A stretch of DNA of 64,000 bases from Portulaca oleracea (Eukaryota > Streptophyta > Magnoliopsida > Caryophyllales > Portulacaceae). Under the pieces are notes generated by a model. The model was given only the letters and a program-made list of their open reading frames with translations. It was not told the DNA's origin and did no database searches. This document shows, one piece after another, positions 47,641 to 60,283 of this stretch (the stretch's first letter is position 1; each line of letters starts with the position of its first letter). The stretch covers positions 13,660,501 to 13,724,500 of the forward strand of contig CM055876.1 of assembly GCA_029582165.1 (NCBI GenBank), written 5' to 3'. A program made the position numbers and the translations under genes.

Positions 47641-50099
47641 AGACTGTATTCGATCTAATTTAAGGTAGATTAATTAATTAATGTAATTGTCCAATAAATA
47701 ACAAATGTGTGATTTATGGTAAATTGATGATTTTATTGTAAAACAACTTATATGTCAGAGGTAGTCTATAGAAATATTAACCCAAGCATGTGTATAAAAA
47801 TAATTTATATGTCATTTATGTGCATGCCCTAAATAATAATTAGCGATACAAGTGTCAAAAAAAATAATATATGGAGGGGCTAAATTGTGTTTTGAGCTAT
47901 TCATCGTTTCTCATAGATCAGAAACAACTATATGAAATAATTCCTTCAATACAAACTAATAATAATTAAATAATGCAAAAAATACATAACACAATGATTT
48001 TTACATGGAAAACCACCTTAGACCTAATATAACAACAACAACAACAACAACAAGCCCCAATATGGTATTGCTAATGCGAGGTATAGGGGTACCTGAATGC
48101 AGACAACTTTCCCCACTCATGCCTCCTTATCTTGCCAAACATCCTTATTAAGATCATGTTCTCCACTAAGTCTACGTGTCTTGAATCACTTCTAATCACT
48201 TCTCTCATAGACTTCATAAGTCTTCCACACCACAGTGAAATGGCAAACCTTAAGCCTAATGGAAGGTGCAAAAACCAATACCTTCCCCTTATAGGATTTT
48301 CTAGATCTCCACTATCACGCGTCGATTACAATAATATGTTTCTCTCCCAAGTACTAAGATATCCTTGTAACTGAACCTAATTTCATAGGATTTCCTCTAT
48401 TACAATCTCCTCAAGACTGTGACCTACTCACAAGCTAGGACCTGTTTCCTCAACTGAATGTCTTCTCGAGATATTGATCTAAACACAAGCTAGGATCTTT
48501 TTCCCTCGTACTACCGCGTATAGATCATGACTAACTACACAATCCCAGATTGTAACTAACCCCCAATTGTATGGGACACTTGACCATGACTAACACTTTA
48601 TCTTGGCAAATAATCGAAGTTAAAAATACGATTGCTCACTACCTCTAACACAAGACAGAGTCATATTGGTGCAAAGCCTAACAATGACTCAAGCTAACCA
48701 TGTACGCTCTGAAATTTGGTTGGCTGCTCTACAACAGAAACCTAGTGTACGTAGCAGCAAATTTTTGCATGCCTTAATGTTGGAGCAATTGCATCTTAAA
48801 TACAACATATCAATCGAGTTAAGAAGAGAGTTTTAAAGAAAGTAATATATATGGAACAGAATTAGAAAACATAGAGGATCTAAGTCCAAATCTTCCACGT
48901 CAAAATAATATCCTATAAAACTCTAAATATATTTCTCATCTAAAATTTTGTTGATTAACCAAGAATATTAGCTAGTAAATATTATTTTTATCACTCTCAC
49001 ATTAAGACTCACACCAACATACCTTAGGTAAAATCTTTTTTGAACTTTCTCACAAGGCACAGTTCTTACTAAGTGTCCCTTCCTTTACAAACACTTCGGG
49101 TCAAATATCATATTAGAATTAGCCTTAGTTCTTCAAGCTTACAAATGAATCTAGAAAATACAAAGAAAGACTTTATATGTTGCATTACTAGAGATCAAGT
49201 TTAGATCATTGAGCAACACTTCATCTACTTCTAGATTCATCTACACATGAATTTGGACCATGCATTTGTGTCTTGATCTCCACAACAGCACTACCAAGAT
49301 TCAATAGACTTTTTCAATTCGGTAATAACTGTCAAAGTCCTCAAGACCTTCAACTGCAGGGCACCAAGCTTTCAGACCTCATCAACCATCATTAGTCTTC
49401 CACTTCACTCCAAAACTCAACTTCAGACTTCATATTCCACTTTAATTTCATGTGATTGTTCTTTTTTTTCTTGACAAGTTTTAAGACCTTTAAAGAGGAC
49501 CACAGATTTTCTAGTTATAGGTCCTTATCTCTCAGTTTGATAATTAGTATCAGATCCTTATGATGATCACACACCTTGACCACTCATACATGAATCCAAA
49601 CATAACCCCGATCCTATTCCTTCTTTGTTGACATTGATCTTGTTTCTTCTCTTCGTCAACTTCTTTGCTACGATCAAACAAAGTGCACGCATAGAAACCA
49701 ATAAGAACACAATATCACTCATGCATAACGGAGTGGTCATAAAATGGAGGTGTCACTGAACCAACGATTGCACACCACATTGGGAGTCATCATCAAAGCC
49801 ATCAAATCATGAACACCCAATCTAGAGTTGTTCCAACAACTAGAAACTTTATCCTTACGAATTATCCTCAAGACAATTTAATAAATTGAGAACTTTACTC
49901 TTACAACAATTTCGCTTTCAATTTTTAGAGAACCTACTTATTTCAAAAAAAACATTTATTTATTGTCATCCTTTTGAAAGAATTACTAATTAAATGCAAA
50001 TATGCACCGACACAACTTGTGAAACTGAGCCTGATAATTAAAATTGGTTTGCTAGATGTTGCTACTTTTAAAAAGTTCTGATTTCAATAGATAGTAAAG
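47641..50099. other. 2.5 kb without recognisable genes
   Basis: AT-rich. The only landmark is a CAACAA tract at 48030-48050 next to GCCCCAATATGG; read on the minus strand this is a GGGGCTTGTTGTTGTTG end like the tails of RTE-type LINEs, and a 66-codon frame (48071-48271) upstream of it reads VENMILIRMFGKIRRHEWGK. This may be a short RTE-like fragment. Confidence 0.4.
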
Positions 50100-50609
50100 G
50101 AACTGATGTACGGGTTTGTCTGGGTGCTCAGCAAGAGGACAATCTGGGGCTAACGTTTGGGAGTTGGATGAACTGCAACTTTAGGAGGGTGGTTGTTTGA
50201 TGTACTACGGGAAGGCATACAATTCCTCATACACCCGACGCACTTGCGACAATTTTTCAAAGTCATTCCTACAATTTTCAGTTGAGGACAATAGATGGGG
50301 GTTGGCTGTGAACTAGGCTGGAAATGTCTAAAACTTAAGTGCAAACATGCGCAAGAGCAGGCAAGAGGATTTGGTTAGGCTCATTTGGGATTCGCCTTAG
50401 GGACATTGTGATACTCTGTTCCATGTCTTGTCTTGTCCCTTTCTTGTTTTTCCTTTCTTTTGTATTGTTTAGCACAAAGTCAAGGGTTGTCCTTGGCTTG
50501 TTAAGCGACTTCTGCCATTTTGGCACTTTGTTTTGTTGCTTTGAATAAAGCTGGGCTATTGCCCGAAAATTATCTAAACCAAAAGGATAAGAGTATCTGG
50601 GCTCGGCTT
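50100..50609 (+). other. LINE-like 3' end remnant
   Basis: GCTTTGAATAAAGCTGGGCT at about 50540 and the T/C-rich stretch before it resemble plant LINE 3' ends. No coding motif is preserved. The LTR element starting at 50610 abuts it. Confidence 0.3.
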
Positions 50610-51092
50610 TGCGAATGTATAATGTTCGGTTCTAGTATTTTTTTGTGGTTTTTGTGAGGAAAGATTGTCGAATCCACAGGGATGGGTGTTTAGGCTTGAC
50701 AAGGGAATTTGTTTGCGTTAAGGTTTTCAAATGCGGAAAGCGGTAAATTATGTAAAGAAAGCGATTAAACTAATCTGGACATGGATTTAAAATAATAATT
50801 AACACTAAGAAAGCAATTAGGAGAAAGAAAGAAATAAGAAAGCAATAAACTACAACTAATAATGAAATTGGGAACAAGAAATTATACCTCCAAAGCACTA
50901 AATCTTCACTTGAATCTTCAACCTTCGATTGGATTTTCCCCCGAACAAACAAGAAAATTGTGAACTGGATTACTAAGAATCCCAAATCCTCACTTAAGAG
51001 TAGAATTTGTGACCCTTATCCTTCCTCCTCACTAAAAGTTGGATTTGTGGTACCTAGCACTAGAAAGCTTGAAATCAAAGCATTAATGGAAA

Positions 51093-51096
<4 letters not shown>

Positions 51097-51147
<51 letters not shown>
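51097..51147. repeat. (GA)n microsatellite
   Basis: About 25 GA units in the transcribed part of the LTR. Confidence 0.95.
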
Positions 51148-51150
<3 letters not shown>

Positions 51151-51334
51151 TGTAAATTGTTTGGAAAGAAAGTTGAATACAAATTTACAAGAAAACTAGA
51201 GAAAGCTTGAAGAATAATTGAACACTTGAAGAGAAATTAAAGCAAGATAAAGGAAAGCACTTAAACCTAATTCTATTCTAATCCTACTCCTAACTAAGAT
51301 ACTAAGAATCATAAGAGTGCTGAATTACATGGGG

Positions 51335-51342
51335 TATTTATA
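51335..51342 (-). promoter_or_regulatory. LTR TATA box
   Basis: Minus strand TATAAATACCCC. The palindromic words start about 75 bp upstream in the minus sense. Confidence 0.55.
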
Positions 51343-51415
51343 GAAGGAGGAAAAACACAACCAAAACCCTAAAACTAATCCGAGCAGTCGCGCGAAGTTT
51401 CCGTAGAACTGGACA

Positions 51416-51548
51416 GGTCGCGGGCGCGACCCACGCCGTCGCGGGCGTGACGCTCCACTGCCCGTTTCCGTCTGTCGCTTGTTCAGCAGTGGTCGCAGGC
51501 GTGAATTTCCCTATCGCGGGCGTTACCACCTTCCGTCGCGGGTGCGAC
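51416..51548 (-). repeat. palindromic word array GTCGCGGGCGCGAC, first part
   Basis: Plus-strand copies: GGTCGCGGGCGCGACC 51416-51431, GTCGCGGGCGTGAC 51438-51451, a relaxed copy 51491-51504, ATCGCGGGCGTTACC 51513-51527, GTCGCGGGTGCGAC 51535-51548. The solo LTR follows 17 bp later. Confidence 0.85.
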
Positions 51549-51565
51549 GCATGTCTAATTCCCTG

Positions 51566-54326
51566 TGTAACAGCCCGCTCCCTAATAGGGGCTGTTAAGG
51601 TCAATCTTAACGCAATTAAGGTTAAGAAAGGTAAAAAGAGGTACTTAGAAATTAACTTCCAAAATTTCCTGAGGAAAATCCGGCAAAGTTCCCTTTGCAA
51701 AATGGACGCCAGGCTTAAAGCCTTACAACCCTGTAAATTATACAAACAAACTAAAAACAAACTCGCAGCTACACGCCGGAGTATATCACGAGCCACACGC
51801 TCGGAGTAGAATCTAAATGCATCAAACAATCCAAGCATTCCAAAAATGTTTGCAATAAAATTCAAATTACAAAGCAATTACTCTCTGAATACATGAACAA
51901 TCAGAAACACTTCAATCTCCAAATAACCGGTCAGCTTCTCCTCTTTAAGATGACCTGTAAGGGGGAGAGAGAGAGGGTTTGAGCAAACCACAGCTCAGTG
52001 GGTAACTTGTACCCTGAAAGAACTATTAAGATTCAAGCTATCTATTCAGGGGTCACCTGAAACCTGTATTCACCCAAGTGTACCCATATTATACACGCAT
52101 CTCCTGACCACCGAGTAACTCATCAAGTAGATAACTAGGTATAAGGTTTCCATTCAAACATCTACTTGTCTTATCTGAACTAAGTATATAACTAACTATC
52201 TCCTCGTTTACCTAATGGCAATGGGGTGCATTTTTCAATCAAGAAATGATCAAAGATCTATCATATGGGTAGCTCAGGTCCATTAGACTCCTAACAGGTC
52301 ATGTCCAACCCAATCATAACTCTCGTAAAGCCTTAATGACCTTAAACAAGTAATTCAATACTCGACATTTAGTATCCAAAAAGGACGGTCAAACAAGATA
52401 AGTACCAGCTTGATGAAAGGACGCCACCAAAGTACTCAAACATTTCCTATATAAATCCTTAACAACAAAAAAAGTTCTTTACTTAAATCACGAGACCTTT
52501 TCGAAACTTAGTTTGAACATATTCAAGCACAATTCATAAATTTAGTAATCCTTAAGTAGTATACCATTCATACTTCAAAGCCTTTCAAAGTCATTCTAAA
52601 TAAGAACATAACACTTTCAACATATAAAGAATAACCCACACACTTTAAAACAGGTATTAAAAATTATTCAAATTTCCTTTTCCATCTTTCCATAACCATA
52701 GTATATACCGTTTCAATAAACCAACGGTTTCATATAATCTTTCCTTCTTTCCATTGTATGGAAATATTAATACCATGGGCGTAGGGTACTTTCAGCACTT
52801 TCCAGTCGAGGCCGGTTCCCCCTTAAGACAGTTAGTTTCACTTTCTGGGAGTTCTAACGTCAATGGACTTTATATACCTAGCCGATTCGGGTCTCCTTTA
52901 CAGGTGGTAACCCGACTTTCCAATTAGTCCACAGTACCTAGTGCGATACACCTAGCCCGAAAACCATTTCAATACTTATATATAGCATAAAAGTTTCGTA
53001 CCGAACAGTTCTCAATCAAACCAACTTTCCAAGACTCGTATATAGGCATAAAATAGGAATATACCTTTTATTCAATTCAAAAATAGCCTCATTGACCATT
53101 TTCCAATTTTTTTCCTATTCAAGAAGCCAAATCCTCCATACACAAGTTCATAAATGTTCAAAATAACCAATTATCGCGTAGAAATCACACAACCAACTTA
53201 AAGCATACATAAATATCAAAATCCACATCATTTCTTAGAATAATACTTCAAAGAGTCGTTCAAAACTCATGTACACAAGTAAATACATATAATTGAGCCT
53301 AAAAAGCCTGTACATGTCCAAATAAGCCTTCTTAACATTCCCAAAAAATGGACTCAATAAATCTTGACGTCTTAAAAAAAAACAAAGTTGACCAACACCT
53401 CCTTAAAACTCATTTGAAACACATAAAACACCATTCAAAATGACATAAACTTCAAATAATTGGGAAAAGTATGCACACGAATACTTAAATTCATATATGA
53501 CGACTAAGAGGCAATTTAATTTCTATTCACACTAGACTAGAGCGCAAATACAATATACTAGATACCCAACCATCTAACCATAAGCTCAAAACTTCATTCT
53601 TTAAGTATATATAACTCATCCATGATTCATAGATGCATACTATACTTATAAATAACTAAATTACGTACATATAATCCATAGCACACTTATTTATGCCCAT
53701 TATACTTATATTGGCCAAATCGATAACAATACTAAACTTAATTCAAACCATTGAGTACCAAACACATAATCACGTATCTAAAGCTCCTGCAAATCACAAA
53801 ACAACTCAATCTCTATATGTATAACACAAGTAAAGTAATATTTGTCATGATCGATCAATAGCCCATGAATTTAAACATTCGACCCAATATTCCAATTTGC
53901 AAATCAACCCGAACTCCCTCCTTACATACCGCGTCCCAAACAAACCTCAACGCTCAATGTTCAACCCAAATACCAACCAACTTCTAACTCAATTATATAA
54001 TTCAGTCCAACCATCCTAATTAACAATTTCCGGCATATAACAGTATTCTCAATCGATTAATTTAACCTAAAACTTAATAGTTAATAAGAGGGACAGAGAT
54101 TACCCACTTGATTCGATTAATCTCAGATTCAACATATCAATCTCGGGCTCAGATCGTGCGACCAAATCCATCCAAAACATATAGGAGTTTCGTCCCGACC
54201 TCACGTGTAAACAGATCACGATGCATCGGACCTCAGTCACCGTCCCACAACCGTCGCGTCGCGCCCTCTACCGCCATCGAACGGACGACCACCCCCATCG
54301 CCGCCTTTGTTCTCCCCTCACTGTTA

Positions 54327-54376
<50 letters not shown>

Positions 54377-54796
54377 CGACGGCCAACGGCCGACAGCCAG
54401 GCGGCGCTGCCGCCACCACCACCGCTGGTCTCTATCTCCCCCTCTACTCTGTGTGTGCAAAAAAGGGAGAAGGGGTTGTCCCCCTTTTCATTTTGCCATG
54501 ACACACCAAAAAAAAGGGAGAGATTTTTATCTGTTTTTCCTTATTAATTGTATCCCCAACCAAATAATAATAATCCCCTTCTCTTATTCCCTTCCTTTCT
54601 CAATCTATAACTTAATTACCAAATAATATAACAAGTCAACTAACAAGTTGACTCTTCTAATAAAATTCTAATTTTGATAAATAAATACATAAAATAAATA
54701 AAATAATACCCACATAATATAGAAATATAACAATTAATCTCATAAATAAATAACCAAACTCAAATTAGACCCTTAATAAAACTCTCGGATCTTACA
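51566..54796 (-). mobile_element. solo LTR of a chromovirus-type element
   Basis: 3231 bp, flanked by CCCTG at 51561-51565 and 54797-54801. Plus-strand ends TGTAACAGCCC and GATCTTACA, so the minus-sense LTR runs TGTAAGATCC to GGGCTGTTACA. No interior and no primer site, as expected after LTR-LTR recombination. It holds a CT microsatellite (54329-54374) and a small GC-rich block next to it. Confidence 0.85.
54329..54374. repeat. (CT)n microsatellite in the solo LTR
   Basis: About 23 CT units bordered by a GC-rich block (54375-54430). Confidence 0.95.
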
Positions 54797-54824
54797 CCCT
54801 GCTTTGGCTCGCTCTCAGCAGCGT

Positions 54825-54934
54825 GTAGCAGGTGCGACGGTCTTCATAGCGGGTGCTACGGCTATCTGGACACTTTACCTTATCGTCATCCCTTGGGTTG
54901 TGGCGCCAGCTACAGACGATGTAGCGGGTGCTAC
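54825..54934 (-). repeat. palindromic word array, second part (GTAGCGGGTGCTAC)
   Basis: Plus-strand copies: GTAGCAGGTGCGAC 54825-54838, ATAGCGGGTGCTAC 54846-54859, GTGGCGCCAGCTAC 54900-54913, GTAGCGGGTGCTAC 54921-54934. Once the solo LTR is removed these continue the array at 51416-51548. Confidence 0.85.
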
Positions 54935-55192
54935 GCCCCTGTCTTGCACCAAAATTGGAGATGTAGTTTCCGGTTTGGTCTCGCCTCGGTTTTGGGCTCG
55001 GGTTAGCTCGGGTCGGCTCAGGAAATCACTCGGGATTCCCTAAAAAACCTCAATTAAGCCCCATGTCCTTCTAACTCTTTATTTTCCTACAAAACACAAA
55101 ATCATCTTATCTAATAAATAATTAAGGGGCTAAAACAAGCAAATATACCCTATAAATGATAAGTATTCGGCTCGGAACGAGACCGAACAACA

Positions 55193-55225
55193 CTCCCACA
55201 CAAGGGTTTGCTCGCCCCGAGCAAA
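55193..55225 (-). other. hairpin and polypurine tract
   Basis: In the minus sense TTTGCTCG and CGAGCAAA (55225-55207) pair around GGG, followed by CCCTTGTGTGGGAGTG and the LTR start at 55192. Confidence 0.75.
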
Positions 55226-57018
55226 CTAAAAACAAAGATAAAGAAAGGGAAAAAGAAACTAACTACCCTAACTCACTTTCGCAGGAATCACGGATGCATT
55301 TAACACATGCATCAAACCCTTTAAACCCCTTGGTAGCTCAAGTGAACGAGGAAGGTCTCGTGAGGGTTTATAGAAGCTATGCCCACAAAAGCCAAAGAAA
55401 AGCAGAGAGGGAAAGTGAAAAACAAAACAAGTTTTGAAAAGAAAGAAAAGAAAAATTACTTGTTTTAGGAATCATGCAATTGCCGCAAAGAAAACAATAC
55501 TAATCAACCAAAAGGAACCATTATGAGCACATCAAAATCACCTAATTCAAGACATTGCCAATCTTTAAGGTTTTCGATTTCCAAACATCTCCTACAAAAC
55601 AAGATCCTATGTGCTCGAGTGCAAGTGTTATTCTAATCGAATCTGATTGATCTAGAGCAAACCACAATCCAAGCTTGTATCAAAGCAAAAGATTATTTAA
55701 GAGTCGTCCCCCCTCGCTTGTGTCACCCTTGGCTTGGTGAGGGCCGCAGGAGACGCAAGGAAGAACTTCACGTTTATTACGATTCTTTTTGGTGTTGGGT
55801 TTTTCTGAGATTTAAACGGCCCAACATTTCCAACTTAACTCCACTATTTTTGGTGTTAGTTTTTTAGGGAATTGCACGGCCCATAAACGGGGTCTACCCT
55901 CCCAACACGAGCTACTCCATACGCAAACGAAGTGCTTCAGGGGTAAGAGCGTCGCACCACTCATACCGACTCGTGTAGGTATACTAACTTAACATTACAC
56001 TTTCAAGGTTAATGTCGGGTTTTTCGGGTTTTGGAACGGCCCATAACGGGGTCTACCCTCCCAACTCAGGCTACTCCATTAACAAACGGAGTGCTTAAGG
56101 GACATGAGTGCCGCCCACTCATATCGGCCCTTGTTGGTTTAGCCGACAAATAACCAATTAATTCAATTTAATTCACTTTCACTTTTTCAACAAGCTCGGA
56201 AGTGATCTATTAGTCTCACAATTTCGAAAAGAACTTGAAAAAATCAAGGATCTTATTAAGCATTTAACGAAGGGAATCTACACAAATGAGTCATGACAAT
56301 ACTTGAACTAAGGTTGATAATGCTCATACGGGTTGCTTTCAAGGAGATTAAGTAAATCTTCGAAGCGTTGACTACACTCATCCTAAAACACAAAGCAAAA
56401 ACGAAAGAAAAACGAAAACTTTAAAAGGTTTTTCACTCCCTTTTTTCTCCTTTTTCAAATAGAATTTTTCAGATTTTAGACAAAAACTAAGAAAACAAAA
56501 AACAAAACTAGGTTGTCTACCCATGAACATGGAAATATCACCCCCATTCCCACACAAAATGTCACAATGTCCCCATTGTGAGAAGGGTGTCACAAGTAAG
56601 GTAGAAAATCGAAGAAAAGCATATATACAAAACACTTACCACATAAAAAGCGGTGGCGACCCGAGCCCACACGGCTTCAACAACAAGATAATCCCAACAT
56701 TCACACTCTAGGGGTTCGTCATCCAAAGAAAAACCAAGCATGCAACATGGATCAAGAATATATACACTCAAAGAGAGGGTGGAAGGAGATTACCTCAAAA
56801 TCTTCAATTAAATACAACTCGATCCGCGATCCAAAAGCACCAAGCATAAGGTTAGGATATACAATTTAATCTACCTAAATACTTAGAACTTAGCATGCAA
56901 GATTAAAAGAAAAATAAAAATATATATAAGACACTACTAACTAAAGAACTAAAGAAAACCCAAAATATTGATTTCACTCTTTTTTTTCTTTTCTTAGACT
57001 CAAAAGCCGGAATACATA
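55226..57018 (-). other. non-coding interior of the Athila/Tat-type element
   Basis: No gene recognised. Contains two copies of a segment with ACGGCCCATAA(A)CGGGGTCTACCC (55870 and 56040 areas) and the internal module at 56548-56581: minus-sense TCACAATG and CATTGTGA paired around GGGA, then TTTTGTGTGGGAATGGGGG. A third, decayed module (GAGGACATTG then GTGGGAGTGGGAG) lies at 57028-57070. Confidence 0.6.
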
Positions 57019-58038
57019 CTACCCTCCCACTCCCACTCCCACGCAAAGAGGTCGCAATGTCCTCAATGGAAACAGAAGTAAGGTAAGCAAGCACTCCAAA
57101 AAGAAAGAAAAAGAAACACACAAAAAGAAAACAAAAGAAGAAAAGAAAGAATACTCACTAACTGTACATGAAAGGTGAGGAAGGATATTACCTGGAAGGC
57201 TTCTTATCAAAAGACTCACTCCTTCCCACCTCAAGATATCGGGCACCAAGTCAGAACCATTCAACGCCCGGAGTAACAAGTCATGCATTCTCTCATGCAT
57301 CTCAGAAAGGTGTAGGTAAGAGCACACTCTCAAAATTACATCAACAAACATTAGTGCTCTTAACAGTTTATCAAATGCCTTAGAAAAGTCATAGAAAGGA
57401 CGGACTATAGGAATGTACAAGACTTTCCTAGGCATGGTGAATTGAGACATGACAAACGGATCCTCCCATTGACTTGTAAATGGAAATTGAGTATGCAAAT
57501 CAACGGGAGGGGGAAATACAACACATTCCTGAACATGCTCATGCAAAGACTTCGATGCCAACTATGATTCAAACTCAATATTCATGCAATTTTCATCAAA
57601 CACAGATTCCAAATCACAACTTTCATCAAAATAATCATCATAATCATCAATGGGTGATAAGGAAAACGTAGGGTTGGACCACATCATAATACTCCAAACA
57701 TCACAAACAAGCACATCTTCATCTTCATCAATATCAAACTCATCAGAAGAACTATCTGTATCAGAAGACAAAGGTGCATCATTCAAAACAACATCAAAAG
57801 TGAAAGTGGAAGGTTCAGGGTCATAACCCATCGTGAATGACTCATAAGGCATATCATCATCAAAAGCATCATTGTCACAAACCAAGTTCAAACAATTAGG
57901 ATCATTCCCTAAAGAATTACGTTCATCATCACAAGATTCTACATCCAAGGACTTGTAAGAAAGGGTAGCTAATGCCTCACTAATGCAATGATCCTTAATG
58001 AATGCGAATAGTTCAGTATCAAACACACATTCAATCAC
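57019..58038 (-). pseudogene. acidic ORF of the Athila/Tat-type element
   Basis: Frames 58038-57562 and 57561-57019 abut. The first is Asp/Glu/Ser rich (DTDSSSDEFDIDEDEDV). The second has FPFTSQWEDPFVMSQFTMPR and a leucine-rich segment with HERMHDLLLRALNG. The true product probably ends near 57100, because the tail runs into the purine-rich module. Function unknown. Confidence 0.4.
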
Positions 58039-58852
58039 AACAGATTCTATTTCACTTCATCAGACTCAACCTTCTCTTCACACAAAAGCATGGACAAATG
58101 ATAATGGTGTGGACAATGGTTCTTCATCAAGCATGTTTTCATCAAGTTCTACATCGTCACACACAAAATCATCATGTTCCTCATGCTCACTAGGTGCAGC
58201 TAGAGCTAAGGAATTGCTAAGCCCGCTTGCAAAACTAGTTCTATTATAGTAGTCATCATCTTCATCATAATCATACACAGAAGAATCAACACGCATTTCA
58301 GGACTCAAAGATGAATGATCTACTTCAACTAACGAAATAAAAAATTTTTGCAGAAAAACCTTCTCCCCCAGTTTTAAGCATGTGTTCAAATTCTTGCACG
58401 TACTCATTCATTTTCACAAGTATCTCAACTTGAAAATCATCCATTTCAGCACGAATATTATCTAATTCAACTTGGACACAAGATTCGGAAGCATGATATG
58501 GAGATTCACAATGCAAGCATAAAGGATGAGACTCAACAACATCACATTGGGAAGGATCATAAGAGTTTTCCACATAACCCCCACCATAAGATTGATCATC
58601 AAAATACATGGGATATTCACATGACTGCTCAGCTTCGTTCTCGGAGGGTGGTGCATAATAAGAAGGTTGGTCACTAGGAATAACATTTTGTTGCTCAAAT
58701 TCATAAGAATCCCTAGACAGCCACTCAAGTAATTCCCATGCTTTCTCTTCTCTTAAACTGGAAAACCCGTAATAATCTAAGACAACCAAAACCCTAAAAT
58801 TAATCCCAGCAGCCGCGCTAATTTTCCGCAGAACTAGACAGGTCGCGGGCAA
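58039..58852 (-). pseudogene. gag-like ORF with one zinc knuckle
   Basis: The frame 58852-58325 begins in LTR sequence, so its real start is lost. It includes EKAWELLEWLSRDSYEFEQQ, a CX2CX4HX4C knuckle (CLHCESPYHASESC), then MDDFQVEILVKMNEYVQEF, probably a coiled coil. A second acidic frame follows (58407-58078). The knuckle supports a gag-type nucleic-acid-binding role. Confidence 0.55.
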
Positions 58853-59778
58853 CAGACCTAAAACGTATAGATGTCTGTGTACTGCAAGTGTACGGGTCTG
58901 TGTAGTAATAAAAATATCGTTCTCTCATAGGGATTTGCGTTCAACCACGCACTGAACTAGTTTGCTACAAAGAATACTAGGTCGATCCAAGGGTCGTGGT
59001 AAGGTTTTCTAATCTAAACTAGGAAAACAGGAATTTTTAGGATTTAACCAAATAATAAAAAGCGTTCAGGAGAGTCCACTCTAGTCAATCAATCAAATTT
59101 TCAACAATCCCGGTGCTGGTAACAAGATAATTCGGGGTTTATAATCTTTCTATACCTTATCACTTCGATCTTTCGATCCTAGGTGAGTTACAGTGATTAA
59201 ACTACACATTATTTCTAACTATTTAGCCTAATCAAAGATAAAAAAACTGATTATAAATTGACCCTAGGCAAGAATCATTATGTCTAACTATTTTCTAAAC
59301 CTATTCAATCTACGCCTTCCAATTCAAGACTCAAACTGTCGTCATGTTGTCAAGAATTTATTACCAAGTAAAGGCTTAAACTGTCGTTCTGTTGCAGATT
59401 ACTATGACATATAATACACGCAGATTAAACGAATAAAAGGATAACCTAACACCAAGACTGTATTCAAATTCAATCAATAGACATCGAGTTTATCCCCCAA
59501 ACAAGGAATCTAAGCACTCATAATAATAAAAACAAGGAATACAATAATAAAATCTGAATAACGAAACATAAAGTAAATAGAAATTAAACCGAACGTTCGA
59601 GTCATCGAATTCGATCTCTTCGTGTCACTCGATTCGATCTCCTTCTCCTCCTCTTTCGTTCCTAATCTACTAGAACGGCTCCCCGAAGGGAGGAATTACA
59701 GAGAAAACCTATACTGAACAACGTGTCAAAGAAAATAGAATAATTTCTGGATGCCTTCAAATGGCGGATATAAATCCC

Positions 59779-59785
59779 TTTTATA
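59779..59785 (-). promoter_or_regulatory. LTR TATA box
   Basis: Minus strand TATAAAAGGG, about 20 bp downstream of the word array in the minus sense. Confidence 0.6.
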
Positions 59786-59802
59786 GGGCTGGGCTAGGGC
59801 AC

Positions 59803-59959
59803 AAAACGTTGGCTGCGTTTTGTCCAAAAAAGTGAGAATCTTCCGCGAATGGCCGCTGGCTGCACCTGGAAAAACGCTGGCTGCGTTTTGGATTTGTTCG
59901 ACCTCTAAACCTTCTGGACAAGGTGCTGGCTGTGTTTTCTAAATGCTGGCTGCGCCTTG
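59803..59959 (-). repeat. palindromic word array AAAACGC..GCGTTTT
   Basis: Plus-strand copies: AAAACGTTGGCTGCGTTTT 59803-59821, a diverged copy 59851-59868, AAAACGCTGGCTGCGTTTT 59871-59889 (7 bp arms), and copies at 59921-59938 and 59941-59959. The core GCTGGCTGC is kept in four of the five copies. Confidence 0.8.
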
Positions 59960-60244
59960 TCTTTCCGTCTCAGCTGGGTTTGGGCGGTTGCAAATTGGGT
60001 CGTTTCTCCTTTCCTCTTATTCTTCTTTGCAACTTCCTTTTTTATTTCCTTTGATTTTTCCCAATTTTCCTTCAACTTTCCATGCTTTTTGATATAATTT
60101 CCTTAGTTCCTTTAAAACACACCAATCTCGTGAGCAAGTGCATAAATCACAGAAATTGACATAAAAATACGGGATTTCGGATATAAAAAGCATGAAATAA
60201 ACGTGTTTTGAGCCCTAAAAACTCTATATAAAAATGACTTATCA

Positions 60245-60283
60245 AATCCCCCCATCCTTAGCTCTTGCTTGTTCCCAAGCAAG
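60245..60283 (-). other. hairpin and polypurine tract
   Basis: Minus-sense CTTGCTTG and CAAGCAAG (60283-60264) pair around GGAA, a GNRA-type loop, then AGCTAAGGATGGGGGGATT leads to the LTR. Confidence 0.7.

Larger units (their letters stand above)
50610..55192 (-). repeat. 3' LTR of the Athila/Tat-type element, split
   Basis: About 1.35 kb when the solo LTR and one duplication copy are removed. Starts TGTTGTTCGGTC next to the polypurine tract; the end is placed at TTCGCA near 50610 by analogy. Minus-sense TATAAATA at 51342-51335. A 51 bp GA repeat lies at 51097-51147. Confidence 0.6.
50610..58852 (-). mobile_element. Athila/Tat-type LTR element, interrupted
   Basis: Minus-sense order from the right: a piece of 5' LTR (58852-58780) fused straight to acidic ORFs (58750-57019), non-coding interior with an internal hairpin-purine module (56581-56548), hairpin and polypurine tract (55225-55193), and the 3' LTR (55192-50610) split by a solo LTR. 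Primer site and most of the 5' LTR are deleted. No RT or integrase. Same type as the plus-strand element at 1-4924. Confidence 0.7.

Noticed and set aside
51338..51877. 179-codon minus-strand frame
   Set aside because: Spans the junction of two LTRs and the palindromic array; no coding signature.
54108..54626. 172-codon frame with a Ser-Leu repeat
   Set aside because: Read through a CT microsatellite inside a solo LTR.
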